Origin: Azospirillum sp. TSA2s
Lineage (GTDB): Bacteria > Pseudomonadota > Alphaproteobacteria > Azospirillales > Azospirillaceae
Assembly: GCF_004923315.1 (NCBI RefSeq)
Contig: NZ_CP039646.1
Span: forward strand, 377,001 to 441,000
DNA length: 64,000 bases
Direction: 5' to 3'
Shown: positions 52,310 to 61,564 of the stretch, piece by piece
How the letters are laid out: each line of letters begins with the position of its first letter
Position numbering within the stretch: the stretch's first letter is position 1
Notes under the pieces: model-generated
Told to the model about the DNA's origin: nothing
The model's database searches: none
The model's input: only the letters and a program-made list of their open reading frames with translations
Program-made: the position numbers and the translations under genes

Positions 52310-53176
52310 ATGGCCGAGAGCATGGGAATCGAGACCATCGGCGTCATCGGCGCCGGACAGATGGGCAACGGCATCGCCCAGGTCTGCGCCGTCGCCGGCC
52401 TGACGGTGGTGATGACCGACATCTCCGAGGAAGCGGTGCAGCGCGGCCTGTCGACCGTCGCCGGCAGCCTGGACCGTTTGGTCAAGAAGGAGAAGATGAC
52501 CGCCGCCGACCGCGAAGCGGCCCTGGCGCGCATCACCGCCACCACCGACAAGTCGAAGCTGGCTGCTTGCGATCTGGTGATCGAGGCCGCGACCGAGAAC
52601 GAGGACCTGAAGGTCAAGATCCTGAAGGATCTCTGCGCGACCCTGAAGCCGGAGGCGCTGGTCGCCACCAACACCTCGTCGATCTCCATCACCAAGCTGG
52701 CGACGGCCACCGACCGTCCGGACCGCTTCATCGGCCTGCACTTCTTCAACCCGGTGCCGCTGATGGCGCTGTTGGAGATCATCCGCGGCATCCAGACCAG
52801 CGACGACACCCACGCCAAGGCGATGGCCTTCGCCAAGCGCGTCGGCAAGTCGCCGATCACCGCGAAGAACAGCCCCGGCTTCGCCGTCAACCGCATCCTG
52901 TGCCCGATGATCAACGAGGCGATCTTCGCGCTGCAGGAAGGCATCGCCACGGCCGAGGACATCGACGCCGGCATGAAGGCCGGCTGCAACCACCCGATCG
53001 GCCCGTTGGCGCTCGCCGATCTGATCGGTCTGGACACCATGCTGTCGGTGATGGAGGTCTTCTATGAAGGCTTCAACGACCCGAAGTACCGCCCGGCTCC
53101 GCTGCTGAAGGAGATGGTCGACGCCGGCTTCCTCGGCCGCAAGACCGGCCGCGGTTTCTACGACTACAGCAAGTGA
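52310..53176 (+). CDS. hbd: 3-hydroxybutyryl-CoA dehydrogenase
   Basis: 288 residues. NAD-binding fold with [21 protein letters not shown] (first 20 shown in part), the catalytic His-Glu pair in [17 protein letters not shown], and the substrate-binding C-terminal domain with [11 protein letters not shown] and [13 protein letters not shown]. It interconverts acetoacetyl-CoA and 3-hydroxybutyryl-CoA in short-chain fatty acid or polyhydroxybutyrate-linked metabolism. AGGGA precedes ATG 52310. The gene stands alone, so its control likely runs through the palindromes upstream. Confidence 0.93.
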   Translation: MAESMGIETIGVIGAGQMGNGIAQVCAVAGLTVVMTDISEEAVQRGLSTVAGSLDRLVKKEKMTAADREAALARITATTDKSKLAACDLVIEAATENEDLKVKILKDLCATLKPEALVATNTSSISITKLATATDRPDRFIGLHFFNPVPLMALLEIIRGIQTSDDTHAKAMAFAKRVGKSPITAKNSPGFAVNRILCPMINEAIFALQEGIATAEDIDAGMKAGCNHPIGPLALADLIGLDTMLSVMEVFYEGFNDPKYRPAPLLKEMVDAGFLGRKTGRGFYDYSK

Positions 53177-53199
53177 GCTAAGGGGGTGGGGGAAGTTAG

Positions 53200-53368
53200 A
53201 CCCCCACCCTAACCCTCCCCCGCTCTCAGCGGACCTACGGTCCGCCTGTCGCGTCAGCACAAAGCGAAGCTTTGTGCGAGAGCTTCGCAGGGGAGGGGAC
53301 TGCCGCCACTGTTCCGCTCAAGCGCCTGCCCCCTCCCCCGCCCAGCGGGGGAGGGTTGGGGTGGGGGT
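53200..53368. repeat. REP/BIME-like inverted repeat that runs into a glycosyltransferase gene
   Basis: Outer arms 53200-53224 and 53344-53368 are 25-base inverted repeats with one mismatch (ACCCCCACCC...). Inside are two perfect small hairpins, GCGGACC/GGTCCGC (53229-53235 with 53239-53245) and GCACAAAGC/GCTTTGTGC (53257-53265 with 53269-53277). The right arm encodes the last residues of the next gene (TPTPTLPRWAGEG), a peptide often produced when such repeats sit in coding DNA. No transposase is present. Confidence 0.75.
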
Positions 53369-54427
53369 ACGCCCGCGCTCCATCGCCGCGACCAGTTCGC
53401 GCTCCAGCGTCTCGGCCCGGTGCGCCGCCGTGTGCGCGGCCAGGATGCGCCGACGCGCCTGCTCGCCGATCTCGCCCTCCGCCGCCGGGCGGCGCAGCAC
53501 CTCCAGCACCTCGCCGGCGCTTTCGGCCAGGATGATCTCCCGCCCCGGCTCCAGCAGCGTGTCGATGCCGTCCCAGATGTCGGAGATGATCGGCGTGGCG
53601 CAGGCTGCCGCTTCGAACAGGCGGACGCTGGGGCTGTAGCCGGCGCGGATCATGTCCTCGCGCGTCACGTTCAGCGTGAAGCGGCTCGCCGCGTAGAAGG
53701 CCGGGTGGTCGGCCGGCGGCACATGGTGCAGCCGCTCCACATTCGCGGGCCAGACGATGTCGTCGGGATACTGCGGCCCGGCCACGACGAAGCGCAGCTC
53801 CGGCGCCCGGCGTGCCGGCTCCAGCAGCAGGCGGTCCAGCGTCGGCTGGCGGTCGATGCTGTAGGTGCCGAGATAGCTGAGGTCCCAGCGCTTGGGCACC
53901 GGCATCGGCGCGTAGGCTTCCGCATCCACCGAGCAATAAAGCGCCCGCGCCGCCGGTGAGCCGTACCGCTCCATCAGCCGGTCGAGCGTCGGCCCGCCGG
54001 TGAAGGAGAAATACACATCAAAGCCGGGGATGACCTCCGGGGCGAGATACTCGTAGTCGCCGCGCTCCAGCTTCGCCAGAGTCACCGGCGTGTCGATGTC
54101 GTAGAAGGCCACCACGCCCCGCGCCGTCTCCTGCGCCCAACGTCCGACCGCGACACCTTCCGGCACGTAGGATCCCACCAGCACCGCATCCGCCCCGGCG
54201 ACGGCGGCGGTGAAGCGCTTCAGATCCTCAAGGTCGGTGTAGAAAGCCAGCTCGCACCAGCCCGGATTCGGCAGGTCGCGGTTGTTCGCATACCAGGGAA
54301 CGTCGCGCTCCAGGAACAGGATCTCGTGCCCGCGCGCCGCGAAGGATTTCAGCAGCGCGCGGAAGGTGGTGGCATGCCCGTTCCCCCAGGAGGAGGACAG
54401 GCTGAGCCCCAAAACGACCAGCTTCAT
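53318..54427 (-). CDS. CgeB-type glycosyltransferase 1
   Basis: 369 residues, GT-B fold. The N-terminus reads LGLSLSSSWGNGHATTFRAL, a motif shared with the next two genes; the C-terminal Glyco_trans_1 half has SVRLFEAAACATPIISDIWDG, the nucleotide-sugar site. The final 17 residues are translated from a REP-like palindrome and are probably not part of the fold. It is the last gene of a seven-gene operon and overlaps the previous gene by four bases (ATGA). Donor and acceptor are unknown. Confidence 0.78.
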   Translation of the reverse strand: MKLVVLGLSLSSSWGNGHATTFRALLKSFAARGHEILFLERDVPWYANNRDLPNPGWCELAFYTDLEDLKRFTAAVAGADAVLVGSYVPEGVAVGRWAQETARGVVAFYDIDTPVTLAKLERGDYEYLAPEVIPGFDVYFSFTGGPTLDRLMERYGSPAARALYCSVDAEAYAPMPVPKRWDLSYLGTYSIDRQPTLDRLLLEPARRAPELRFVVAGPQYPDDIVWPANVERLHHVPPADHPAFYAASRFTLNVTREDMIRAGYSPSVRLFEAAACATPIISDIWDGIDTLLEPGREIILAESAGEVLEVLRRPAAEGEIGEQARRRILAAHTAAHRAETLERELVAAMERGRTPTPTLPRWAGEGAGA

Positions 54428-55518
54428 GCCGCGCTCCGTTCCCGGCGGGCGGCCAGCGCGCCGCGCAACAGCTGGTCCACCTCGACCGCCCGGCGGGCAT
54501 AGGTGTGGCCGGCCAGGATGCGGCGCCGCGCCGCCTCGCCGATGGCGCGGGAGCGTTCCGGCGTCAGGGCGCGCAGATGCTCGGTCACGTCCTGCCCGTC
54601 GCGGGCGACCAGCACCTCCTCATCCGGGGCCAGGAACAGTTCCACCCCCTCCCAGGCGTCGGTGATCAGGCAGGCACCGGCGCCGGCCGCCTCGAACACG
54701 CGGGTGGCGGGGGAGAAGCCGACCTCCGCCATGCTGTCGCGGGCGATGTTCAGCACCGCCTTGGCCGAGGTGTTGAAGGCATTGTGGTCGGCGGTGCCGA
54801 CATGGCCGATGTGAGTGACGTTGGCCGGCAGCCCCTTGGTCTCCCAGCCGCTGCCGCCGATGATGTAGCGGCCTTGCGGGTTGCGCCCCGCCGGCTCCAG
54901 GAAGAAGCGTTCCACCCGCGCCTCGCGGTCGGGCAGCCGGTTGCCGAGGAAGTTCAGGTCGGCGCGGAAGCGGTCCTGCGGCGGCACCGGATGGTGGGTG
55001 GACGGGTCCAGCGCGTTGTAGACCGGCCGGCAGACCGGCGCCCCCATCGCCTCGTAGGCCGAGACCACCGGCGGCCCGCCGCCATAGGTGAGCACGAAGT
55101 CCAGCTCCGGCAGGCGGCGGCGCAGCACATGTTCGGGCGCCTGCCGCAGCTCCGCCAGCGTCGCCGGGGCATCGACATCCCAATAGATGCGCAGCGCCTG
55201 CGGGTTGGCGGCATCCATCACGCCGTCCAGCAGTTCATTGTCGAAGACGCCGACGCCATTCGCCTTCACCACCACGTCGGCCTTCACCGCTTCGGCGATC
55301 ACCGCACGGCAGGCCTCGGGCGTGGCGTCATAGACGACGACCTTGGCGTAGTCCGGCGGCTCGATGTCGCGGTGCTTCTGGCGGTCGAAGGCGTCCGGCT
55401 CGTAAAAGGTGATGTCCCAGCCATACTTGGCCAGTTCGCTCAGCATGCCGCGGTAATAGGTGGCCGCGCCGTTCCAGTAGGAGGACAGCAGGCTGGACCC
55501 GTAAAAGGCCATCTTCAT
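54424..55518 (-). CDS. CgeB-type glycosyltransferase 2
   Basis: 364 residues, paralogue of its neighbours. YGSSLLSSYWNGAATYYRGM aligns with the same region of the other two; the sugar-nucleotide loop is TRVFEAAGAGACLITDAWEG. No signal peptide or membrane helix, so it acts in the cytoplasm. Start ATG 55518 overlaps the preceding stop (ATGA). Confidence 0.8.
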   Translation of the reverse strand: MKMAFYGSSLLSSYWNGAATYYRGMLSELAKYGWDITFYEPDAFDRQKHRDIEPPDYAKVVVYDATPEACRAVIAEAVKADVVVKANGVGVFDNELLDGVMDAANPQALRIYWDVDAPATLAELRQAPEHVLRRRLPELDFVLTYGGGPPVVSAYEAMGAPVCRPVYNALDPSTHHPVPPQDRFRADLNFLGNRLPDREARVERFFLEPAGRNPQGRYIIGGSGWETKGLPANVTHIGHVGTADHNAFNTSAKAVLNIARDSMAEVGFSPATRVFEAAGAGACLITDAWEGVELFLAPDEEVLVARDGQDVTEHLRALTPERSRAIGEAARRRILAGHTYARRAVEVDQLLRGALAARRERSAA

Positions 55519-56639
55519 CGGGCGGACTCCTCAAGGACCGGTTCTTTTTCATTGCCGCGCAGGCTGCCGACGATGGTCAGCAGCTCGTCCACGCGATGGG
55601 CGCAGGTGTGGCGGGCGCGGATGGTCTCCAGCCCATTGCGGACCAGCTCGGCACGCAGCCCCTCGTCCCGGTCGACGGCGCGCAGATGGGCGGCCATCTC
55701 CTCGCCATCGCGAGCGAACAGGAAATCGCGGCCGGGACGGAACAGCCCCTCCGCATCGCTCCACGGCGCGCTGACCAAGGGGATGCCGCAGGCCAGCGCC
55801 TCGAACACGCGGATGGTCGGGATGCCCGGCAGCAGGTCGACATAGAAGCGGCGCGGCACATGGACGGTGACGCGGTGGCGGGCGAAAATCTCCGGCGCCC
55901 TCGCGTTCGGCAGCCAGCCCTTGTAGGCGATGCCGTAGCGCTTCAGCGTCGCCAGCGCGGCGGCCGGATAGCGCACGCCGTAAATCTCCAGCGGCAGCCC
56001 GGCGTCCCTGGCCGGCGCGAAGAGGAAGCGTTCAAGCTCCTCCGTCCGCTCGCCATCGCCCCAATTGCCGATCCACACCGCACCTACGCGAAGCCCTTCC
56101 TCGGCGGGCGGATGGAACAGCCGGATGTCGGCGGCCTCGTGCCAGACGAAGACCCGGCCTTCCCAGCCCCAGCGGCGGTAGACGGCCGCCAGCGTCTCGC
56201 CGAAGGCCAGCACGCCGTCATAGCCGGACAGGTCGAAGGCGTTGATCGCCTCGGGCTCGCTGACCGCGCGGTGGTGGGTGTCGTGGAACAGCAGGGTGAA
56301 ACGTCCGCCGCGCCTGCGCGCTTCGCCAACGGTGGCCACCAGCGCAGGGTCGTTCCATTCATGAACGATCACAAGATCGGCGCCGTCGCAAGCCGCCTCC
56401 ACGTCGAAGCCCTTCGGCATTGCCCGCGATGACAGTTCCGGATACAGCGTGCGATAGGCCTCCAGCCCCGCCTCGCCATGGTCGGCAAGCAGGTTCTGCA
56501 GGCTCCAGGCCCCTTCCGGTTCCAGCACCTGCACGTCATGGCCGCGGGCGATCAGGTCGCGCAGGACACCGCGCAGGAAATGGGCGTTGCCATGGTTCCA
56601 GCAGGAGGCCAGCGAATGGGTGAAATAGACGATCCTCAC
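55515..56639 (-). CDS. CgeB-type glycosyltransferase 3
   Basis: 374 residues. VYFTHSLASCWNHGNAHFLR matches the shared N-terminal motif, and TIRVFEALACGIPLVSAPWS the C-terminal site. It is the most divergent of the three. GTG 56639 is preferred to the upstream ATG: GGAGG lies seven bases ahead and GTGA overlaps the stop of the GT4 gene. Confidence 0.78.
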   Translation of the reverse strand: MRIVYFTHSLASCWNHGNAHFLRGVLRDLIARGHDVQVLEPEGAWSLQNLLADHGEAGLEAYRTLYPELSSRAMPKGFDVEAACDGADLVIVHEWNDPALVATVGEARRRGGRFTLLFHDTHHRAVSEPEAINAFDLSGYDGVLAFGETLAAVYRRWGWEGRVFVWHEAADIRLFHPPAEEGLRVGAVWIGNWGDGERTEELERFLFAPARDAGLPLEIYGVRYPAAALATLKRYGIAYKGWLPNARAPEIFARHRVTVHVPRRFYVDLLPGIPTIRVFEALACGIPLVSAPWSDAEGLFRPGRDFLFARDGEEMAAHLRAVDRDEGLRAELVRNGLETIRARHTCAHRVDELLTIVGSLRGNEKEPVLEESAR

Positions 56640-57787
56640 GCGATCACCTCCGAACGCACGGGATGCGTCACCGACCAATAGACGTCGAGCATCCCGGCGG
56701 TGAGCCGGTCCATGTCATAGCGAGCGGAGCGGCGGCGGGCGGCGGTGCCGAGCCGCCGGGCCTCCAGCGGGTCGTCCAGCAGCCGGCGCAGGGTCGTGGC
56801 CAGCGCAGCGGCATCGCCCGGATCGGCGAAGATGGCCGCGCCATCCCATAACTCGCGGAAGCTGGCGATGTCCGACAGCACCAGGGCGCAGCCGGCCTGC
56901 GCCGCCTCCAGCACCGTCAGCCCGAACGGCTCGTACAAGGGCAGCGAGGCGAAGACCGGCGCCCGTGCCATCCATCCGGCGACCGACGCGCCGTCCAGCC
57001 GCCCCAGCGCCCGCGCGTGCTCCAGCCCCACCCGATGCCCGGTCGGGCTTTCCAGCGGCCCGGCGGCGAAGACCGGCACATCCAGCAGCTTCGCCGCCGC
57101 GTCCAGCAGCGCGACGTTCTTGCCGCAATCCCACAGCCGCCCGGCGGTGAAGACGAAGCGTTCCCGCCCCATCGCGGCCCGCCGCGGTCCGGCCTTGCGG
57201 GCATAGCGCCCGTTGCGCACCACCACCGGCGCCCCCACGCCATACAAGGCGGCAGTCACTTCGGCAAAGGCGGCACTGGGCGCCACCAGCACGTCGCAGG
57301 CCTGATAGCCGCGGCGCAGCAGCTCCGTCCGCCAGCGGAAATCCTCCGGCATCCCGCCGCCGCGCACCGCCACCCACCAGCTCGCCATGCAGGAATGGCA
57401 AACGCCGACGACCGGCATGGTGAAGCCGGCATCGGCGGCCAGCGCCGGGCTGTTCAGATGGACGACGTCGGGACCAAGCCGGGCGGCCAAATCGCCCAGC
57501 GCCTCCGCCGTGCGGCGCACGGCCGCCTCGTCGGGGGCGGTCCAGTCCAGGGCCAAGCCGGTGTCGATCAGTTCCAGCCCGTCCACCGCCGCGGCGGCGG
57601 CGATCTGGTCGGGGTGGGGCGACGGCCCCAGCACCGCCAGCGTCACCCGCGTCCCCTGCCCTGCCAGTTCACGCGCCAGATCCAGCGCATAGGTCCACAC
57701 CCCGCCGACACTGTCGGCCGTCATCAGCACGTATGGGGGTTCTGCAGGCAGCGGTTTCTTCTGGGCACCAGTCAGCGGCAGGAGCAT
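56636..57787 (-). CDS. GT4-family glycosyltransferase
   Basis: 383 residues, retaining GT-B enzyme. The N-terminal TADSVGGVWTYALDLARELA is the acceptor-side glycine loop, and the E-x7-E motif is in YEPFGLTVLEAAQAGCALVL. A longer open frame upstream overlaps the radical SAM gene and is not used; ATG 57787 has GGAGG seven bases ahead and overlaps that gene by 16 bases. The donor sugar is not determined; GT4 enzymes that act on inositol (MshA, PimA) belong to the same family. Confidence 0.83.
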   Translation of the reverse strand: MLLPLTGAQKKPLPAEPPYVLMTADSVGGVWTYALDLARELAGQGTRVTLAVLGPSPHPDQIAAAAAVDGLELIDTGLALDWTAPDEAAVRRTAEALGDLAARLGPDVVHLNSPALAADAGFTMPVVGVCHSCMASWWVAVRGGGMPEDFRWRTELLRRGYQACDVLVAPSAAFAEVTAALYGVGAPVVVRNGRYARKAGPRRAAMGRERFVFTAGRLWDCGKNVALLDAAAKLLDVPVFAAGPLESPTGHRVGLEHARALGRLDGASVAGWMARAPVFASLPLYEPFGLTVLEAAQAGCALVLSDIASFRELWDGAAIFADPGDAAALATTLRRLLDDPLEARRLGTAARRRSARYDMDRLTAGMLDVYWSVTHPVRSEVIA

Positions 57788-59064
57788 GCCGCCTCCAGTT
57801 CCGTCAGCGGCAAGGGCTCGTCCTCCTGGATGTCGCTCAGGCGTTCGAACTGGCCAAGGTAATGCTCGTGTGCCCGCTCCCACGCCCGGTCGTCCGGCTC
57901 GCCCCACAGGCGGCGGTAGTCCGGCGAGGCCGGATAGGGGTAGAGCGGTACCGGGTCGTTGGCCCACACCCCGGCGGCCAGCAGCTTCTCCCGCCAGGCC
58001 TTGACCATGTCGGCGTCGTCGCCGGCCACGGCGATCAGGTTGGCCTGGACGAAAGGCACGCTGCGCCGGGCATGGATCAGCCGGTCTGCCAGATCGTCGG
58101 TGCTCATCCGGCATTTCTTGTCGAGCGAGGCGCGGCCTTCCTCGGTCAGGCTTTCCACCCCGGCCTCGATCGACACGCAGCCGGCCGCGCCCAGGAGGTC
58201 GAGCATGTCCGGTTTCCACAGATCGATGCGCGTCTGCACGCCGAACTGGATCGGCCGCTCCACCAGCGCTTCCAGCAGGTCGCGCCGGGGCAGGAAGATT
58301 TCGTCGATGAAATAGACATAGCGGACGCCGGCCGCGATCAGCCCGTCGATCTCCTCCAGGATGATGGCGGTGTCGCGCCGCCGGTACTGGTCGCGGAAAT
58401 CGATCTTGGCGCAGAAGCTGCAGTTGTAGGGGCAGCCGCGCGACGCCTCCACCTCCGCCCCCGGCCCGACCGGCTCGGTGCCATAGCGGTGGTGGTGGTG
58501 CGGATGGCGCTGCAGCCACTCCACCGGCCAGGATAGCGCCGGCAGATCGGTGAAGCGCGCCGCGTGCGGCCCGCCGGTCACCACCAGATCGCCGTCCCGG
58601 TGGAAGGCCAGCGCCGGCATGTCGTCCAGCGCCCCGCCGTCAGCCAGTTTGGCGACGATCTCCTCGCACTCCCCGCGCACCACCAGATCGACGCCGAGCT
58701 TGCTCAGCGTCGGAGCCGGGGTGGTGGAGCCGTGCGGCCCGACCGCGACGGTCCGCCCGCCCCGGCCGTCGAGCGCCGCCAGGAACTCGCGCGGCACCCG
58801 CAGCTCCGGCTGGGCGCAGCGCCAGAACAGGTAGGTCGGCGCCGTGGTCAGCACGGTCATGGTGGGGGCGAAGGCGGCGACCCGCTCCGCCATCTCCGCG
58901 TTCGACAGGCCGTCCAGCGCGCCGTCGAGCATCAGCACCTCGTGCCCGCCCTGCTCCAGCAGCGCTTTGCTGTATCCCAGCTCCAGCGGCAGATGCGCTT
59001 CGCGGCATCCGAAATAGATGCTGTGGTCGAAGCTCCAGGCCGGGTTGACCAGCGCGACCCTCAT
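57772..59064 (-). CDS. B12-binding radical SAM enzyme
   Basis: 430 residues. The N-terminal half (1-140) is a cobalamin-binding-type Rossmann domain; the radical SAM cluster motif CPYNCSFC places Cys211, Cys215 and Cys218 on the [4Fe-4S] cluster. GVRYVYFIDEIFLPRRD and SIEAGVESLTEEG are core strands. Such enzymes often methylate unactivated carbons with methylcobalamin. A His-rich RHPHHHHRYG loop lies at about 187-195. ATG 59064 follows GGAGG and shares one base with the preceding gene's stop. Within this cluster, C-methylation of a sugar or inositol is a plausible role, by inference. Confidence 0.85.
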   Translation of the reverse strand: MRVALVNPAWSFDHSIYFGCREAHLPLELGYSKALLEQGGHEVLMLDGALDGLSNAEMAERVAAFAPTMTVLTTAPTYLFWRCAQPELRVPREFLAALDGRGGRTVAVGPHGSTTPAPTLSKLGVDLVVRGECEEIVAKLADGGALDDMPALAFHRDGDLVVTGGPHAARFTDLPALSWPVEWLQRHPHHHHRYGTEPVGPGAEVEASRGCPYNCSFCAKIDFRDQYRRRDTAIILEEIDGLIAAGVRYVYFIDEIFLPRRDLLEALVERPIQFGVQTRIDLWKPDMLDLLGAAGCVSIEAGVESLTEEGRASLDKKCRMSTDDLADRLIHARRSVPFVQANLIAVAGDDADMVKAWREKLLAAGVWANDPVPLYPYPASPDYRRLWGEPDDRAWERAHEHYLGQFERLSDIQEDEPLPLTELEAACSCR

Positions 59065-60131
59065 CAGGCCGCCTCCACCGACGGGGCGGCTTCGGGCAGG
59101 CCGCTCTTCTCCGCCCGCAGCCATTCGGCCAGCAGAGCCACGCCGCGCTTCCACTCCGTCGGCGCGGCCAGTCCCAGCGCGTCGCGCACCGCGCGGGTGT
59201 CCGACACGTAATAGCGCTGGTCGCCGGCCCGCCAGTCGCCGTAGCTGACCTCCACCTTGCGGCCCATCAGATATTCGATGTGCGCGATCAACTGGCGCAG
59301 GCTGATGGCGTTCGCCGCCCCGCCGCCCAGGTTGAAGGCGCGGCCCTTCACCTGCTCGATCCGCTCCCAGGCGGAGACATAGGCCTGCACCGTGTCGGCG
59401 GCGAACAGCACGTCGCGCACCTGCCGGCCGTCGCCGTAGATGGTGATCGGCTCGCCGTTCAGCGCGCGGATCAGGAAATGGGCGACCCAGCCCTGATCCT
59501 CCGTCCCCATCTGGCGCGGGCCATAGATGCAGCTCATCCGCAGCACGGCGGTCGGCAGGTCGAAGCTGCGGGCGTAATCCAGCACATACTGGTCCGCCGC
59601 CCCCTTCGAACAGCCATAGGGGGTGTGGAAGTCGAGCGGACGCGCCTCCGACACGCCATGCGCGCGGATCGCCGGATCCACCGGCGCATAGGCGTCGTTC
59701 ACCAGTTCCAGGGGCACGTCGGCGAGGTCGCCATAGACCTTGTTGGTGCTGGCGAAGATCACCGGCGTGCGCCGGCCGGTTCGGCGCACCGCCTCCAGCA
59801 GGGACAGCGTGCCGCGGATGTTCACCTCGAAATCGTCGACCGGGTCGACCATGCTGGTGGTCACCGCCACCTGGGCGGCCAGATGGAACACCGCCTTGGC
59901 GTCCCTGGCGGCGTCGGCCAGCGCCTGTTCGTCGCGCAGGTCGGCGGTGACGGCGCTGATGCGCGACGGGTGGCGGGCCTTCAGCCAGCGCAGGTTCCGC
60001 TCCACCCCCGGACGGCGCAGCGCGTCGAAGATCAGCACGTCATGCCCGTCCGACGCCAGCCGGTCGGCAAGGTTCGATCCGATGAAACCGGCACCGCCGG
60101 TGATCAGAATCGGGTTCTTGGTTGCGCTCAT
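59064..60131 (-). CDS. NAD-dependent sugar-nucleotide epimerase (CDP-paratose 2-epimerase-like)
   Basis: 355 residues, extended SDR. NAD-binding ILITGGAGFIGSNLADRL, catalytic YxxxK as YGCSKGAADQ, and the STNKVYGDL strand. TNKVYG and DQGWVAHFLIRALNG are seen in CDP-paratose/tyvelose epimerases (RfbE), suggesting epimerisation at C2 of a deoxy-sugar nucleotide; other SDR sugar modifications cannot be excluded. Start ATG 60131 overlaps the preceding stop (ATGA). Confidence 0.78.
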   Translation of the reverse strand: MSATKNPILITGGAGFIGSNLADRLASDGHDVLIFDALRRPGVERNLRWLKARHPSRISAVTADLRDEQALADAARDAKAVFHLAAQVAVTTSMVDPVDDFEVNIRGTLSLLEAVRRTGRRTPVIFASTNKVYGDLADVPLELVNDAYAPVDPAIRAHGVSEARPLDFHTPYGCSKGAADQYVLDYARSFDLPTAVLRMSCIYGPRQMGTEDQGWVAHFLIRALNGEPITIYGDGRQVRDVLFAADTVQAYVSAWERIEQVKGRAFNLGGGAANAISLRQLIAHIEYLMGRKVEVSYGDWRAGDQRYYVSDTRAVRDALGLAAPTEWKRGVALLAEWLRAEKSGLPEAAPSVEAA

Positions 60132-61240
60132 GCCACCAGACCCCGCTCTTCCAGTTCGCGGCGGGCGTCGGCGACGCGGTCCTGCGCCTCCTGCCGGGCG
60201 ACCCACTCGGCCAGTTCGGCCAGCCCTTCGGAGAAATCCTCCTTCCGCTCATAGCCCAGCACGGTGCGCGCCTTGGTCAGATCGGGGATGTTGTGGCGGA
60301 TGTCGCCGGCGCGCGCCTTGCCGGTGATGTCCGGCGTCAGGTCCGGCCGGCCCATCGAGGCGGCCTGCATCAGCGCCACCTCCTCCACCGTGCGCTCCTC
60401 GCCGGAGCCGATGTTGAAGACCTCGCCGTTGGCGGCCGGGTTGTCCAGCGCCAGCAGGAAGGCACGGGCGACGTCGCGGACATGCACGAAGTCGCGGCGC
60501 TGCTGCCCATCCTCGAAGATCATCGGGCGCTGGCCATTGGCGATGCGGGAGGCGAAGATCGCCAGCACGCCGGTGTAGGGGTTCGACAGCGCCTGCCCCG
60601 GCCCATAGGCGTTCCACAGGCGAAGGGCCGATCCCTCCATCCCGTACTGGGCGGTCAACGTCAGGGTCAGCCGTTCCTGCACGTACTTGCCGATGGCATA
60701 AACCGACTTCAGCGCCGGGCGCTTGCTTTCCGGGGTGCGCACCGGCACCAGCGGCCGGCCCTGCTGGTCCAGCGGATCCCAGGTCCCATCCGGATTGCGG
60801 GCGCCGCGGACGACGTCCTCCATCAGCGTGCCGTCGGCGGTGCGGTACAGCCCCTCGCCATAGATGCTCATCGACGAAGCGACGACCACCCGGCGCACCG
60901 GCTTGTCGATCAGGCGCTGGAACAGCACGGCGGTGCCATACTCGTTCACCGAGGTGTAGCGGTCGACCGCATACATGCTCTGGCCGACGCCGACTTCGGC
61001 CGCGAGGTGGATCACCGAGTCGACCCCCTCCAGCGCCTGGGCGACCATCGCCTCGTCGCGCACGTCGCCGACCAGCAGTTCCACGTCGGCATCAAGTTCA
61101 TCGGGACGCTGCTGCGTCGGGTGCACCTGTTCGATCAGGCTGTCCAGGACCCGGACACGGTCGCCGCGGGCAAGCAGGGCCTTGGCGACGTGGCGGCCGA
61201 TGAAGCCGGCTCCGCCGGTGACGAGAACGGTCTCTCCCAC
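60128..61240 (-). CDS. NAD-dependent sugar-nucleotide epimerase (dTDP-rhamnose 4-epimerase-like)
   Basis: 370 residues, extended SDR. VLVTGGAGFIGRHVAKALLA at the N-terminus, SSMSIYGEG for the catalytic Ser, and YAIGKYVQERL for YxxxK. A long insert with GTWDPLDQQGRPLVPV is typical of the dTDP-L-rhamnose/6-deoxy-talose 4-epimerase group. It is the first gene of the seven-gene operon. GTG 61240 has TCGGAGGG ahead; an upstream in-frame extension lacks a start with a ribosome site. Confidence 0.78.
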   Translation of the reverse strand: MGETVLVTGGAGFIGRHVAKALLARGDRVRVLDSLIEQVHPTQQRPDELDADVELLVGDVRDEAMVAQALEGVDSVIHLAAEVGVGQSMYAVDRYTSVNEYGTAVLFQRLIDKPVRRVVVASSMSIYGEGLYRTADGTLMEDVVRGARNPDGTWDPLDQQGRPLVPVRTPESKRPALKSVYAIGKYVQERLTLTLTAQYGMEGSALRLWNAYGPGQALSNPYTGVLAIFASRIANGQRPMIFEDGQQRRDFVHVRDVARAFLLALDNPAANGEVFNIGSGEERTVEEVALMQAASMGRPDLTPDITGKARAGDIRHNIPDLTKARTVLGYERKEDFSEGLAELAEWVARQEAQDRVADARRELEERGLVA

Positions 61241-61564
61241 AAGTCCCTCCGAGGAATTTGATACGATTCTTGACGTTGACGTGCGGAAACAAGGGACAGG
61301 ACCATTCGGCGATCGACACCGCGGCCCTCCCGCTCGTCCCCGCAAGTTGCCCAGGGCACCCTGTGCGGTTTTATTTCGGGACCGACTCGCAACTCATTGG
61401 CGGAGTTGCTGCTGCGGCATTGCCGACGTTAACACCGGCTTTAAAAATTACGCACCTTGTCCAAAAGGATTGCCCCTAACGACAGATCTTCCGATGAATC
61501 GTTTTCACGTCTACAAATATCCACGCTCTGTGAAATGATGTGCATTTAAGGATGGGAGAGCTTC
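61241..61564. promoter_or_regulatory. AT-rich divergent promoter region of the glycoconjugate cluster
   Basis: About 325 bases between the two divergent operons, markedly AT-richer than the surroundings. TTGACGTTGAC at 61270-61280 repeats the 11-mer seen ahead of the merR gene. No named operator was identified. Promoters for both operons must lie here. Confidence 0.45.

Noticed and set aside
53224..53344. The region inside the REP-like arms as a miniature transposon with target duplication
   Set aside because: No flanking direct repeat is evident and the interior is only small hairpins, so a REP/BIME-type element fits better.
57788..58519. Upstream extension of the GT4 frame into the radical SAM gene
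   Set aside because: The extension has the composition of a shadow frame. ATG 57787 has a ribosome site, and the radical SAM frame there carries the CxxxCxxC motif.
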